Counted from the stretch's first letter, positions 19,201 through 28,141 are shown. The stretch is 64,000 bases of DNA from Motiliproteus sp036960175 (GCA_036960175.1 JBALWH010000008.1:56775-120774); one strand, 5' to 3'. The notes: generated from the letters alone by a model not told the origin. Made by a program: numbers and translations.

Positions 19201-21485
19201 ACGGTTATGCCAGCGTCAATACCGCTGTAGCAAAAGTTCAAACCATGACGGGCGATACCAGCTGTACGGACACTGGATCTTCAGCCTGTGGTCCGGAGCT
19301 AACGTATTATCTGAAAAATACCGACCAGATACCCTCGGGGATGGCTCAGGACCAGACCATAACCACCCATGCCATCGGCTTTAACTTTTCTGATGATTGG
19401 CTGAGAAATTTAGCCACTCAGGGCGGCGGGGGCTTCTATGAAGCAGATTCAGCCACTGAGCTCACCAGCGTCTTCGATACCATCATCAAAACCATCAAAG
19501 CGGTGAATACTACCTTCGTCGAGCCCAGTGTTACCATCAACCAGTTCAACCGGTTTGCCCATAGAGATGACGTCTACTTCGCTTTGTTCAAGCCCCAAGA
19601 AACTGCCAAATGGTATGGCAACGTGAAGAAATATCAACTCAAGGGCGCCACCGCTACGCTCTATGACAACCATACACCTCAAAGAGTAGCGATTGATCCC
19701 AGCACTGGATTCTTTGCTATCGATTCGCAAAGTTTCTGGTCTGCAGATGAGGATGGAAACATCGTTGAGAACGGCGGTGCTGCCGGCAATATCCCTAGCA
19801 CCCGCAACCTCTTTACTAACGTTTCCTCCAGCGCTGTTCTGAGCGTGTCGGATAACGCTCTCGCAGACTCCAATGCCCTTATCACCAAGAGCCTGCTGAA
19901 TATTGGCTCCCAAACCGATAGTTATCGTACGGACCTGATTAAATGGGCTCAGGGCTTGGATGCTAATGACGCTCCACGACAGGACATGGGCGATCCATTG
20001 CACTCTCGTCCAGAATTAATCACCTATGACGGCCTCAGCACTACCATCGAAAGCACCATTTTCTTCGGCACTAACGAAGGTTATTTACATGCCATCGATA
20101 TCAATACCGGTATCGAGCAGTTTGCCTTTATCCCGAAAGAGTTACTGGCCAATCTGGATACCTATTTTGTAAATGCCAGCGTAACCTCACGCCCCTATGG
20201 ACTGGATGGTGGACTGACGGTTTGGACTAAGGACCTGAACCACGACGGAGACCTGAAAGACACTAATGAGTTTGCACGAATCTATGCAGGCATGCGTCGT
20301 GGCGGTCGTAACTACTACGCCCTCGATGTGACTGATGTCAGCAACCCGGAAGTGATGTGGCAGATAACCGGCGGCACTGGCGATTTTGTAGATCTCGGTC
20401 AAACCTGGTCAGAACCCGTCAAAACTAAGGTCTATATGCAGACAACACCCAGTGGAAGCCCCGCTACCTATGATGTGCTGATCTTCGCTGGTGGTTATGA
20501 CAGTGACCAGGACAATGCGACAGTACGAACCGTGGATAACGTTGGTAACGCTATCTATATGGTCGACGCTGAAACGGGGGCCCTGCTCTGGTCCGCCGGT
20601 AATAGTGGTCATGACCTGAACTTAGCAGATATGGACTACAGCATCCCTTCTGATATCCGAGTACTGGACATGAACCGCGATGGTATCGCTGACCAGATGT
20701 ATGTCGGTGATATGGGCGGCCAGGTATGGCGTTTCGATATCGATGAGGAAGGTTCCCAGGCAAATGGCCTAGTGACCGGTGGCGTAATAGCTGACCTAGC
20801 AGGAACCACGACTGCGAGCAATCGCCGTTTCTACTATGCACCCGACCTTGCTCTGTCCGTCGACGGATCAGAACGCTACTTGTCTCTGTCTATAGGCTCA
20901 GGCTTCCGCGCGCATCCGTTAGATACGGCCGTAGAAGATCGTTTCTACATGATTAAACTGGTAGACACCCATGCCCCGCCAAGCAGCTATTCAGCCGTCA
21001 CTGAAACAGGCCTCTATGATGCTACTGACAATCTGCTTAATGAGGGAACAACAACACAGAAAACAGCGGCTGAAGTAGCGCTCTCAAATACCGACGGTTC
21101 TCGAAAACAAGGCTGGTATATCCGCATGGAGAACAGTGGAGAAAAAGTACTGGCTTCCAGTGCAACCATACAGAACCAGATTGTTTTCACCACCTATGAG
21201 CCAACACCGCCGGCGAGCGGCTCCTGTAACCCTGCTCAGGGCACTAGCCGAGCTTACCTGGTCAGTCTATTTAGTGCGTCACCAATGGAGGATATCACCG
21301 GCGATAGCACTATTAACAAGAGCGACAGGGTAATCCAGTTGCAGATAGGCAGTATCCCATCCACGCCAACCGTCATAGATACGCTAGAAAGCAAACCTAC
21401 CGTTTGGGTAGGTCCAGAGCGCCTAGATCAGGTCAACGCCGATGTGGAGTCCATAAGAACGTACTGGATTGAGGAAAATAACTGA
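16281..21485 (+). CDS. pilY1: Type IV pilus tip adhesin PilY1 with repeats inserted in its VWA domain
   Basis: 1734-aa secreted tip protein needed for pilus extension, adhesion and surface sensing. A signal peptide ends in PAWA (about residue 27). The VWA domain starts with the MIDAS motif DTSGSM at 51-56 and resumes only near residue 860 (LIEEVNNLDHKSGTPIVDTL, later HIVLLTDGYASV). Between them lie four related beta-rich repeats at about 164-342, 349-524, 530-673 and 684-853, plus a truncated copy near 125-160. Each has IGLRFNNV, a beta-strand pair, TKTT.N..W and VQEIVNRGGW, and resembles DNRLRE/CBM96-type modules. The C-terminal PilC/PilY1 propeller has Ca2+-loop-like DLNHDGDLKD (1318) and DMNRDGIADQ (1463). 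ATG 16281 follows AGGAG by 7 bases and beats ATG 16260. The stop overlaps pilE by one base. No pilY2 follows. Confidence 0.93.
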   Translation: MRTLSQQAHTKVLSFLATILICTPAWADDTEIYFGGSTNVTVKPNVLFVLDTSGSMTSTDSGTTTRLDRMKAALTDILNNVQDVNVGLMRFTNPGGPILYPVTDVDATIISTVQQDALSGSTTSAIKDGTDDAEQSSDGSMILSSSTLDMTTATASASTSITMQVSSGSDDSEERTNDGSIYRNSTDLELMVGDSIEQIIGLRFNNVSIPPGSIITSASLEFEIDEQNAASSNDVTLLISGQDTDSAGSFSTTANDISNRTKTTENTTWAISANPAVDAALISPSVSALVQEIVNRSGWSVNNSMVFIMEHITGSGIRWTEAFEGEPSAAAKLHVTYIDATPISITAQVSASYDDAEEDVDNGHMSRTSGDLELMKDGNEVQIVGLRFGTVNIPVGATISDARLEFEIDEEKSESSDPLTINIYAEDADNPVSFSSSDFDISGRTKTTANSAWSITNNPAVNNALISPNISSLVQEVVDRGGWADNNAMAFIIEHVSGTGIRWVESENGESSAAAKLHVTYLSGSTTPAAQTIGLRFSNINIPQGATVSSAVMSFTADNANTTTTSLVLYGEDADQSSSFTSTANDLGVVSRPRTTASVNWNSAGTLTAWVNGTQYQSPDLTSIIQEIVNRGGWCGGNSLSIVVTGTGQRIAKSYESDPSQAAQLSITYDPTSNPSGCMNSEFGVRVNSSSDDAEQASGGSVDLTSSDLELVTESSVQTIGMRFNNVQLNQGSTVNSAYLEFAVDETTATEATSLTIKAEYVDSSSTFTTASNNISSRATTTASTSWSITDQWSTEHELQRSPDISSLVNEVLARGGWAAGNSMSFIITGSGKRVVESYDGSNLAPRLVYYVNPTTVPTTSNTVRSKLIEEVNNLDHKSGTPIVDTLYEAARYFRGEEIDYGKTRGTGSDSDKAATRVSYPASYTGGTLVQPTGCSDDNLGSSACADEQITGSPIYTTPIIESCQSNHIVLLTDGYASVNTAVAKVQTMTGDTSCTDTGSSACGPELTYYLKNTDQIPSGMAQDQTITTHAIGFNFSDDWLRNLATQGGGGFYEADSATELTSVFDTIIKTIKAVNTTFVEPSVTINQFNRFAHRDDVYFALFKPQETAKWYGNVKKYQLKGATATLYDNHTPQRVAIDPSTGFFAIDSQSFWSADEDGNIVENGGAAGNIPSTRNLFTNVSSSAVLSVSDNALADSNALITKSLLNIGSQTDSYRTDLIKWAQGLDANDAPRQDMGDPLHSRPELITYDGLSTTIESTIFFGTNEGYLHAIDINTGIEQFAFIPKELLANLDTYFVNASVTSRPYGLDGGLTVWTKDLNHDGDLKDTNEFARIYAGMRRGGRNYYALDVTDVSNPEVMWQITGGTGDFVDLGQTWSEPVKTKVYMQTTPSGSPATYDVLIFAGGYDSDQDNATVRTVDNVGNAIYMVDAETGALLWSAGNSGHDLNLADMDYSIPSDIRVLDMNRDGIADQMYVGDMGGQVWRFDIDEEGSQANGLVTGGVIADLAGTTTASNRRFYYAPDLALSVDGSERYLSLSIGSGFRAHPLDTAVEDRFYMIKLVDTHAPPSSYSAVTETGLYDATDNLLNEGTTTQKTAAEVALSNTDGSRKQGWYIRMENSGEKVLASSATIQNQIVFTTYEPTPPASGSCNPAQGTSRAYLVSLFSASPMEDITGDSTINKSDRVIQLQIGSIPSTPTVIDTLESKPTVWVGPERLDQVNADVESIRTYWIEENN

Positions 21486-21952
21486 TGGGATACAGGAAAC
21501 TGAAGCTCCAAAAGGGCTTCACCCTGATTGAAGTTATGGTCACGGTAGTCATTGCTGGCATTCTGCTAAGTGTCGCCTACCCCAGCTATCAAGGATACTT
21601 GATGGCTGGTCGGCGCGATAACGTCCAAGTCGCCTTGTTAGGCTTTGCCACCACCATGGTGCGCTTTAAAAGCGACAACAACACCTATGTCGGCGCAGAC
21701 GTCAGCGGCACTTCTAAAGCGCCGCTGACCACGGTATACCCTTCCCAGACTCCTATCGACTCCAATACCAAGTACTACGACCTCACCATCGAAGCGGCCG
21801 CAGCAGGCAGTTACACTTTGCGCGCGACGCCTATCAGTGGGACCACGCAAGATGGTGACGGCTATATGGAAATCACCTCTACCGGAATCAAGCGCTGGGA
21901 TAAAGATAACAACGGTAGCATCGGTAGCAGCGAAACCACCTGGAACGACTAA
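21485..21952 (+). CDS. pilE: Type IV pilus minor pilin PilE
   Basis: 155-aa pilin with the leader ending QKG before FTLIEVMVTVVIAGILL, Glu at +5, then AYPSYQGYLMAGRRDN typical of PilE-type minor pilins. Ends with a short acidic tail. Last gene of the operon, coupled to pilY1 by one base and followed by a strong terminator. The position next to pilY1 argues for a minor pilin, not the major pilin. Confidence 0.9.
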   Translation: MGYRKLKLQKGFTLIEVMVTVVIAGILLSVAYPSYQGYLMAGRRDNVQVALLGFATTMVRFKSDNNTYVGADVSGTSKAPLTTVYPSQTPIDSNTKYYDLTIEAAAAGSYTLRATPISGTTQDGDGYMEITSTGIKRWDKDNNGSIGSSETTWND

Positions 21953-21976
21953 GTTCAAACAATAGTAAAATCCAAT

Positions 21977-22010
21977 AAAAAAGGCATTCAGATGAATGCC
22001 TTTTTTTGTG
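21977..22010. terminator. Bidirectional rho-independent terminator between pilE and lipA
   Basis: Perfect 10-bp stem AAGGCATTCA (21981-21990) with TGAATGCCTT (21993-22002), a tiny loop, T7 on the plus side and AAAAAA before it, which gives a T tract on the minus strand. It serves the convergent pilE and lipA genes. Confidence 0.9.
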
Positions 22011-22029
22011 CCTGACGGTTGTGTTTAAA

Positions 22030-23010
22030 CTATTTTACCGTACCACCGTGAGCCTGTTTATCGGCATGATACGATGACCGTACCAAAGGACCACTAGCGA
22101 CATGCTTGAAACCAAGCTCATTAGCGATTCTAGCAAACTCATCAAACTCATCTGGATGCACAAAACGATCGACTGGCAGATGATCCCGGCTAGGCTGCAG
22201 ATACTGACCGATGGTGATCATATCCACATCATGGGCACGCAGATCTTTCAACACCTCGATAATCTCTTCATTGGTCTCACCCAAACCCACCATCAGGCCA
22301 GATTTAGTGGTGACTTCAGGGCATCGGTCTTTAAAATTTTTCAACAACTGCAATGACCACTGGTAATCAGATCCAGGGCGGATTTTCTTATATAGCCGTG
22401 GTACCGACTCCATATTGTGGTTGAACACGTCCGGCGGAGATACTTGCAACGCATCCAACGCAGCATCCATACGACCACGGAAATCCGGCACCAGAGTCTC
22501 AACTTCAATGGTTTTGCTACGCGCCCGCGTCTCCGCCACACAGTTAGCAAAATGCGAAGCACCGCCGTCACGCAGATCATCACGATCCACCGAAGTGATC
22601 ACCACGTATTTAAGCCCCATATCAGCAATCGCTGCAGCTAACTCTCGAGGTTCATTCTCGGCCAGGGCATTAGGACGACCATGGGCTACGTCGCAGAAAG
22701 GACAGCGGCGGGTACAGATATCACCCATGATCATGAAGGTGGCAGTACCGTTACTGAAACACTCTCCCAAATTGGGACAGCTGGCTTCTTCACAGACGGA
22801 TGAAAGTTTATGCCGACGCAATGCCTTCTTGATGCTGTTAACTTTTGGACTAGAACCCAGTGTTACTTTCAGCCAAGCCGGTTTTTTCGGTAGATCTTTC
22901 TTTTCCGTGGGTATTACCTTAATTGGAATCCTGGATAGCTTATCTGCACCGCGGAGTTTTACCCCCTGCTCTACTCGATTCGATTTAGGCTGTTCTGGCT
23001 GCTCTGACAT
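22030..23010 (-). CDS. lipA: Lipoyl synthase
   Basis: Radical-SAM enzyme that inserts two sulfurs into octanoyl groups on lipoyl domains. The radical-SAM motif CTRRCPFCDVAHGRP supplies one cluster; CEEASCPNLGEC supplies the auxiliary cluster cysteines. Length 326 aa is normal. It lies 7 bp downstream of lipB in the same transcript, the enzyme that supplies its substrate. Confidence 0.97.
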   Translation of the reverse strand: MSEQPEQPKSNRVEQGVKLRGADKLSRIPIKVIPTEKKDLPKKPAWLKVTLGSSPKVNSIKKALRRHKLSSVCEEASCPNLGECFSNGTATFMIMGDICTRRCPFCDVAHGRPNALAENEPRELAAAIADMGLKYVVITSVDRDDLRDGGASHFANCVAETRARSKTIEVETLVPDFRGRMDAALDALQVSPPDVFNHNMESVPRLYKKIRPGSDYQWSLQLLKNFKDRCPEVTTKSGLMVGLGETNEEIIEVLKDLRAHDVDMITIGQYLQPSRDHLPVDRFVHPDEFDEFARIANELGFKHVASGPLVRSSYHADKQAHGGTVK

Positions 23011-23017
23011 AATGTTT

Positions 23018-23662
23018 CTAATCCAACTGCTGTTTTACCGAGGCGGAATTATAACCTAACCTTTGAGTCAAGTATTCCACTAAGCGCTCGCTCACTTCGT
23101 CCATACTGGCATCTTTTACCAGCTGCCGTACCTGAACCATCTTCAAGCCCGGGTGGCCACAGGGGTTAATCCGTTGAAAGGGTGACAGGTCCATATCGAC
23201 GTTCAGGGCTAGGCCATGAAAGCTGCAGCCTCGACGCACCCGCAACCCCAATGAGGCGAGTTTGTCGCCTCCCACGTAAACCCCAGGAGCATCGGCTTTG
23301 GGATAAGCCTCTATGTCGTAGCTGGCCATCACCGCAACCACCGCATCTTCCATCAGGGTAACCAAGTCACGAACCCCAACTTTCAAGCGTTTCAGGTTAA
23401 GTAACAGGTACACCACCAACTGCCCAGGGCCGTGGTAAGTGACCTGCCCACCGCGATCCACTTTTATCACGGGAATATCGCCAGGAGCCAACAAGTGCTC
23501 CTCTTTTCCAGCTTGCCCTTGGGTGAATACTGGCTCATGTTCCAGTACCCAGATCTCATCGACCGTGTCCCCATCCCGCTCATCAGTAAAACGCTGCATG
23601 GCGGTAAGAATGGGATAATAAGGCTGCTGCCCCAGTTGCCGAACAATAACATCTACACTCAT
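23018..23662 (-). CDS. lipB: Octanoyltransferase LipB
   Basis: Transfers octanoate from acyl-ACP to lipoyl domains. Shows the RGGQVTYHGPGQLVVY motif, the lysine of DKLASLGLRVRRG and the downstream LNVDMDLSPF stretch; 214 aa. The ATG at 23662 overlaps the ybeD stop by one base, so ybeD-lipB-lipA are coupled. Confidence 0.96.
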   Translation of the reverse strand: MSVDVIVRQLGQQPYYPILTAMQRFTDERDGDTVDEIWVLEHEPVFTQGQAGKEEHLLAPGDIPVIKVDRGGQVTYHGPGQLVVYLLLNLKRLKVGVRDLVTLMEDAVVAVMASYDIEAYPKADAPGVYVGGDKLASLGLRVRRGCSFHGLALNVDMDLSPFQRINPCGHPGLKMVQVRQLVKDASMDEVSERLVEYLTQRLGYNSASVKQQLD

Positions 23663-23934
23663 CAGAGCACCGTTTTAACCCGGCCCGAAACCATCAGGTC
23701 TTGATGAATAGCTTTCAGCTGGTTGATACCAGTGGCAGTAACTTTCACCCGTATCGACAAAAACCGGCCCTTGCTGCTACCTTGCTCGGACACTGTGCTG
23801 ATATCAAAATCGATGACATGCTTTTGCATGGTTTCAATCACGAAAGCCCTGAATCCAGGTTCATCGACACCTATAACCTTGATGGGGTAGCCCGCACAGG
23901 GGAATTCTATTTTCGGGGGTTGTTGCTCGGTCAT
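23662..23934 (-). CDS. ybeD: YbeD family protein (DUF493)
   Basis: 90-aa cytoplasmic protein with an ACT-like ferredoxin fold expected from the family (IEFPCAGYPIKVIG start, GKFLSIRVKV-like middle strand, QDLMVSGRVKTVL end). A role in lipoate metabolism has been proposed from its constant position before lipB; the mechanism is unknown. It starts 67 bp after dat, across a small tandem repeat. Confidence 0.92.
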   Translation of the reverse strand: MTEQQPPKIEFPCAGYPIKVIGVDEPGFRAFVIETMQKHVIDFDISTVSEQGSSKGRFLSIRVKVTATGINQLKAIHQDLMVSGRVKTVL

Positions 23935-23944
23935 CTATTCATTA

Positions 23945-23995
23945 TCCACTTCTATTCACAATCAACTTCTAGTTACTATCAACTTCTATTCACAT
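23945..23995. repeat. 17-bp tandem repeat, about three copies, between ybeD and dat
   Basis: Three consecutive 17-bp units at 23945-23961, 23962-23978 and 23979-23995 share the core TCAACTTCTATTCACAA with a few changes. A partial fourth copy (CTATTCATTA) reaches into the ybeD start region. It fills almost the whole 66-bp gap, so it forms the ybeD leader. Confidence 0.75.
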
Positions 23996-24000
23996 TCCAC

Positions 24001-24864
24001 TCAGGGCTGTTTTCCTTGGAAAACATCCTGCTCGAATAACTGGTAAAGTTTGGCGATTTTGTTCCACAAAGGTCCAGGCTTGCCATCGCCAACGGTAATT
24101 CCATTCACCTTCAACACCGGCAATACTCCCCGAGTTGAACTGCTGATCCAGACTTCATCAGCATCAGTCAAAACCCCTTCAGGTATCGGCTGTTCACTAA
24201 TAGGAACTTCATTCGCGCGCGCCAATTCAAGTATCAAACTCCGAGTCGTTCCGCCAAGAATGTGGGAGTCCTGGACGGGGGTCAGTATCACGCCCTGCTT
24301 GATGACATATAGGTTGCTGGTGGCGCCTTCAGTCAGGTAACCATCAGCGACAAACAAGGCTTCCTGAGCGCCCTCTTCCAGTGCTGCCTGTAGAGCAATG
24401 ATATTAGCCAACAACGCTGTGGTCTTTATATCACAACGACGCCAGCGAATATCTTCAGTCGTTATCACGGATATTCCAGGGATATCGTCTAAGTCACCGA
24501 CCAAGGCTACTTCGATGGGATAACTAATCAGCAATACTGTCGGCTTAAGCGAGGCGCTAATGGCGTGGCGGCGGCGGACATCTGTACCGCGAGTGACCTG
24601 TAGATACACTGCTTGATGGCCACCACCATTCATTTCTATCAGTTGCTGGCAGAGTGGCGCCAAGTCGATATCAAGCTCAATTCTGATCGCCTTCAGCCCT
24701 TCGTGAAGGCGCTGCAGGTGTTGTTCGAGGCGAAAACCAACACCATTATAGAAAGGGATGACTTCATAGGTACTGTCAGCAAACAGAAAACCACGGTCAA
24801 ACACGGACACACGGGCATCGGCAGCGGCAATAAATTCGCCATTGAGATATACGACATCACTCAT
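24001..24864 (-). CDS. dat: D-amino acid aminotransferase (class IV PLP enzyme)
   Basis: Fold-type IV aminotransferase, 287 aa. The PLP-binding lysine is K147 in RRCDIKTTALLAN, the context typical of D-alanine/D-glutamate aminotransferases. VFDRGFLFADSTYEVI and EGATSNLYVI are family signatures. It likely interconverts D-Ala and D-Glu, useful for peptidoglycan precursors, in keeping with its place beside dacA. A branched-chain or aminodeoxychorismate lyase role is possible but less likely. Start ATG 24864. Confidence 0.87.
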   Translation of the reverse strand: MSDVVYLNGEFIAAADARVSVFDRGFLFADSTYEVIPFYNGVGFRLEQHLQRLHEGLKAIRIELDIDLAPLCQQLIEMNGGGHQAVYLQVTRGTDVRRRHAISASLKPTVLLISYPIEVALVGDLDDIPGISVITTEDIRWRRCDIKTTALLANIIALQAALEEGAQEALFVADGYLTEGATSNLYVIKQGVILTPVQDSHILGGTTRSLILELARANEVPISEQPIPEGVLTDADEVWISSSTRGVLPVLKVNGITVGDGKPGPLWNKIAKLYQLFEQDVFQGKQP

Positions 24865-24984
24865 TCAGTCTGTTCTCAACACGCTAGGGACGTTAACGTC
24901 AGTGTGGAATAACACAGGGAGTGGCGCAAGCTAGTCTTTTCTGCTCATTTGCAGTCAGCGCGCCGATATCCCTGCTGATATTAG

Positions 24985-26145
24985 TCAAGAGCCGATTAAA
25001 TTCAGAACGAACAACATAATACTGTGCCAGATACGTTTTATCAGGCCGGCCGGTTCAACTGCTTCTAATGCCACCACAGGGCTTTCAAGCAGAATCTCAC
25101 CTTGAAGAGAGATGATCAGGCTGCCATAACGGGCACCCTGAGCCACCGGTGCAGTAATCGTTTTGTCCAAATCCAGGGTAACTGACAACGCTTTAGACTG
25201 ACCTCGAGGAATATTTATTGCTACCGGCTCGATAGTACCCAATCGAATCTGATCTTTAACACCGGACCATACCTTGGCCTGGTTCAGTACCTCACCCGCA
25301 GGATAAAGCTCCAGCGTTTCAAAATACCGAAAACCATAAGAAAGCAGCTTCTGACTTTCCTGAGCACGAGCCTCTTCGCTGCGTGTCCCCATCACCACAG
25401 AAATCAAGCGCATACCATTACGCGTCGCAGACGCGACCAGACAATAACCGGCAGCATCAGTGTGACCGGTTTTCAGACCATCAACACTATTGTCACGCCA
25501 CAGCAGCTTGTTACGATTAGGCTGACGAATCTTATTGTAGGTAAAATACTTTTCCGAATACATGCCATAGTGCTCCGGAAAATCTTTGATAATGGCGCGT
25601 GCGAGCAAAGCCAAATCCGCTGTAGATACATGATGATTTTTAGCGGGCAAACCGGTGGCATTGACAAAATGACTATTTTTCATGCCTAAGAGTTGCGCAT
25701 GCTGGTTCATCAGGTCCGCGAAAGCCTCTTCACTACCGGCGACATGTTCCGCTAACGCCACACTGGCATCATTACCGGACTGGATGATGATACCTTTCAT
25801 CAAATCGGCTACTTTGACCTGAGTACCTTCGCGAATAAACATCCGTGAACCCGGAGTGCGCCAGGCTTTTTCACTGATTAGAGCCAGATCATCCTCGCCT
25901 ATATTGCCCTTACCCATTTCATAAGCAGCGATATAGCTGGTCATCATTTTGGTCAGACTGGCCGGTGGAATCCGTTCGTCCACTCGATTCGACACCAGCA
26001 CCTTACCGGTGACAGCATCCATCAGGATATAGGCGGAGGCCGCCAGCTTAGGAGGAGCAGGAATTAACACAGGTGCTGCTGACACCTGAAAACTCAAAAA
26101 ACAAATGACTATAAAAGACCATAACGCAATGCCAGATTTCTTCAT
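24985..26145 (-). CDS. dacA: D-alanyl-D-alanine carboxypeptidase (PBP5/6 family)
   Basis: Periplasmic low-molecular-weight PBP that trims the terminal D-Ala from pentapeptides. A signal peptide ends in VSAA (about residue 24). The SxxK motif is PASLTKMM with Ser63 and Lys66; SGN is in IQSGNDASVAL and KTG is in GLKTGHTDAAG. A C-terminal beta domain is followed by an amphipathic membrane-anchoring helix (IKRIWHSIMLFVLNLIG). ATG 26145 is preferred over the in-frame TTG at 26151. It lies between rlpA and dat in the cell-wall cluster. Confidence 0.96.
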   Translation of the reverse strand: MKKSGIALWSFIVICFLSFQVSAAPVLIPAPPKLAASAYILMDAVTGKVLVSNRVDERIPPASLTKMMTSYIAAYEMGKGNIGEDDLALISEKAWRTPGSRMFIREGTQVKVADLMKGIIIQSGNDASVALAEHVAGSEEAFADLMNQHAQLLGMKNSHFVNATGLPAKNHHVSTADLALLARAIIKDFPEHYGMYSEKYFTYNKIRQPNRNKLLWRDNSVDGLKTGHTDAAGYCLVASATRNGMRLISVVMGTRSEEARAQESQKLLSYGFRYFETLELYPAGEVLNQAKVWSGVKDQIRLGTIEPVAINIPRGQSKALSVTLDLDKTITAPVAQGARYGSLIISLQGEILLESPVVALEAVEPAGLIKRIWHSIMLFVLNLIGS

Positions 26146-26196
26146 TACCAATCAATCAAACCCCAGGTGAATTGAGCGACAACTTTAGCGAATGCT

Positions 26197-27078
26197 TCAG
26201 GGCAAGTCCACCACATGAGGAACCCCGAAACCTGCTGTTTTGAGCACATTATAGAGCCCATTAAGTGTCCCTAAATGATCTACAGGCCCCATCTGAACGC
26301 GATAAAGGGGTTTAGTTCCTTCATGCTTATTAATGATCACCGATAGATCTTGTACTAAAGACTGTAGTTGGGTTTTCACACTCTGTGCTGAAGCCCAGCT
26401 AGAATAGGCGCCCACTTGCAGATAACGCCCCGCTTGAAAATTATTGTTAACGGCTTCGGCTGCCGACAAAACAGGCACTACCGACACCGGCTGACTTTCT
26501 CTGGCCACCCGTGTCGCTGAGTAACCGGAGGGATTAATGGCTTCGATCTGCACGTTTGTAGTGCCGGTCTTCAACATATCCAGCTTATAGGCGGCTGCAT
26601 AGGAAAGGTCTATCAACCTGTCACCATGAAAAGGCCCTCGATCATTAACCCTGACAATGACCTGGCGCCCGTTTTTTAGATTGGTCACCCGCACATAGCT
26701 CGGCAATGGCAAGGTCTTATGGGCCGCTGACATTCCATACATATCATAGACTTCACCATTGGCTGTCTTATGACCATGAAACTTCTTACCATACCAAGAA
26801 GCGGTGCCACCCTGCTGATAGCCATCACTGCTGGCCATCACGTAATAGCTTTTACCCCAGACGGTATATTTGCTTTTGTTACCACCACGGCTACGGGGTT
26901 CTACTTTGGGGACTGCATCCGGCACATGGGAAAGGTCCACATGACCTTGAGGACCGTGATCATTTTCGATGCTATAGCGACCGGACTTACTACTGTTACC
27001 GGAACAACCAGCGATGACCAACGCCAATAGCAACGCTAGTAATGTTTTCGCGTAACGGTCAATCCGATCGGGTTTCAT
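26197..27078 (-). CDS. rlpA: Septal-ring lytic transglycosylase RlpA
   Basis: 293-aa outer-membrane lipoprotein. The leader ends in a lipobox LVIAGC with Cys25. The central double-psi beta-barrel starts at GGTASWYGKKFHGHKTANGE (about residue 87) and contains VRVNDRGPFHGDRLIDLS with the catalytic Asp. A C-terminal SPOR domain (GRYLQVGAYSSWASAQ) binds denuded glycan at the septum. The ATG overlaps the mltB stop by 4 bp, so mltB and rlpA are coupled. Confidence 0.95.
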   Translation of the reverse strand: MKPDRIDRYAKTLLALLLALVIAGCSGNSSKSGRYSIENDHGPQGHVDLSHVPDAVPKVEPRSRGGNKSKYTVWGKSYYVMASSDGYQQGGTASWYGKKFHGHKTANGEVYDMYGMSAAHKTLPLPSYVRVTNLKNGRQVIVRVNDRGPFHGDRLIDLSYAAAYKLDMLKTGTTNVQIEAINPSGYSATRVARESQPVSVVPVLSAAEAVNNNFQAGRYLQVGAYSSWASAQSVKTQLQSLVQDLSVIINKHEGTKPLYRVQMGPVDHLGTLNGLYNVLKTAGFGVPHVVDLP

Positions 27079-28103
27079 ATTTTAACCTGACTCCGGGCGG
27101 CAATAATTTCTTGGCTTAACTGATAGACGGCCATGGCGTAGAGGCGGCTGTGGTTATAGCGGGTAATCACATAAAAATTATGCAAACCGAGCCAGTGTTC
27201 TTCACGTTCTTCAATTTTCATCTTCATCGCTGTGGCGACGGTTTTATCGGAAACGCCTGGCTCCTGTACAGCGACAACGCCCAGAGATTTCCATTCAGCC
27301 AAGGTTTTCTCCGGCTTTAAATTAGCATTAAATACTTTACTATCAACATTCTTAGCAACGCTAGCAGTTACTGTAACCGGGTCACCCTGGTTCCAACCAT
27401 GCTGTTTGAAATAGTTGGCGACGCTACCAATGGCATCGACCGGATTGCTAAGAATATCGCGCTGACCGTCACCATCAAAATCCACCGCATAGTGGCGGTA
27501 ACTACTGGGGATGAACTGGCCGTAGCCCATCGCACCCGCGTAAGAGCCCTTTAACTGGGTACTATCCAGTTTCTCTTCTTTGCTGAGCAGCAGTAATTGT
27601 TCTAGCTGACCGGTAAAAAATGTACTCCGAGGCGGGTAGTCAAAGGACAGGGTTGCCAAGGCATCTAACACACGGTATTTCCCAGCGTGGCGACCGTAGC
27701 GGGTTTCTACGCCGATGATAGCAACGATAATTTCAGGTGCTACACCATATTTTTCACTAGCTGCGTTCAGGGTATCAGCATGCTTATCCCAGAATTCTAC
27801 TCCTTGCTGGATACGTTTTTTACCGAGGAAGATCTTTCGGTACTGCCCCCAGTTCAGACGTCGTTCCGCCGGTTTCGCGATCGCTTTAAGAATTGATTCC
27901 TGCCGTTGAGCGCCCGCTATCAACTGCTGCAGATAGGCACGTTCAAAACCCTGGTTGACCATTTTGTCGATAAATACCTTGGCCTTGGGGTTGTCGGCAT
28001 AGCCGGTACTCTTTGCCGCACATGCTGGCAACGTAGACAAGATTAGAGCGATGGCTACTGCGGTAGCTGTCGCTCCTCTTTGCTTGACGATCGACTTGGC
28101 CAT
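27075..28103 (-). CDS. mltB: Lytic murein transglycosylase B
   Basis: Membrane-bound lytic transglycosylase of the MltB (family 3) type. With the start at ATG 28103 the protein has 342 aa, a leader ending in LSTLPAC (lipobox Cys28) and the catalytic Glu133 in IGVETRYGRHAG. SYAGAMGYGQFIPSSYRHYA and the DGDGQRDILSNPVDAIGSVA region are family signatures. An in-frame ATG at 28139 is possible, but AGGAGAAGG stands just before 28103. It lies downstream of rodA. Confidence 0.93.
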   Translation of the reverse strand: MAKSIVKQRGATATAVAIALILSTLPACAAKSTGYADNPKAKVFIDKMVNQGFERAYLQQLIAGAQRQESILKAIAKPAERRLNWGQYRKIFLGKKRIQQGVEFWDKHADTLNAASEKYGVAPEIIVAIIGVETRYGRHAGKYRVLDALATLSFDYPPRSTFFTGQLEQLLLLSKEEKLDSTQLKGSYAGAMGYGQFIPSSYRHYAVDFDGDGQRDILSNPVDAIGSVANYFKQHGWNQGDPVTVTASVAKNVDSKVFNANLKPEKTLAEWKSLGVVAVQEPGVSDKTVATAMKMKIEEREEHWLGLHNFYVITRYNHSRLYAMAVYQLSQEIIAARSQVKI

Positions 28104-28141
28104 CGAACCTTCTCCTGAGCGGGATAGTTTGTTCAACATAA

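Noticed and set aside
22415..23059. Long open frame on the plus strand over lipA and lipB
   Set aside because: Antisense to two clear enzymes, low-complexity composition and no recognisable domain.
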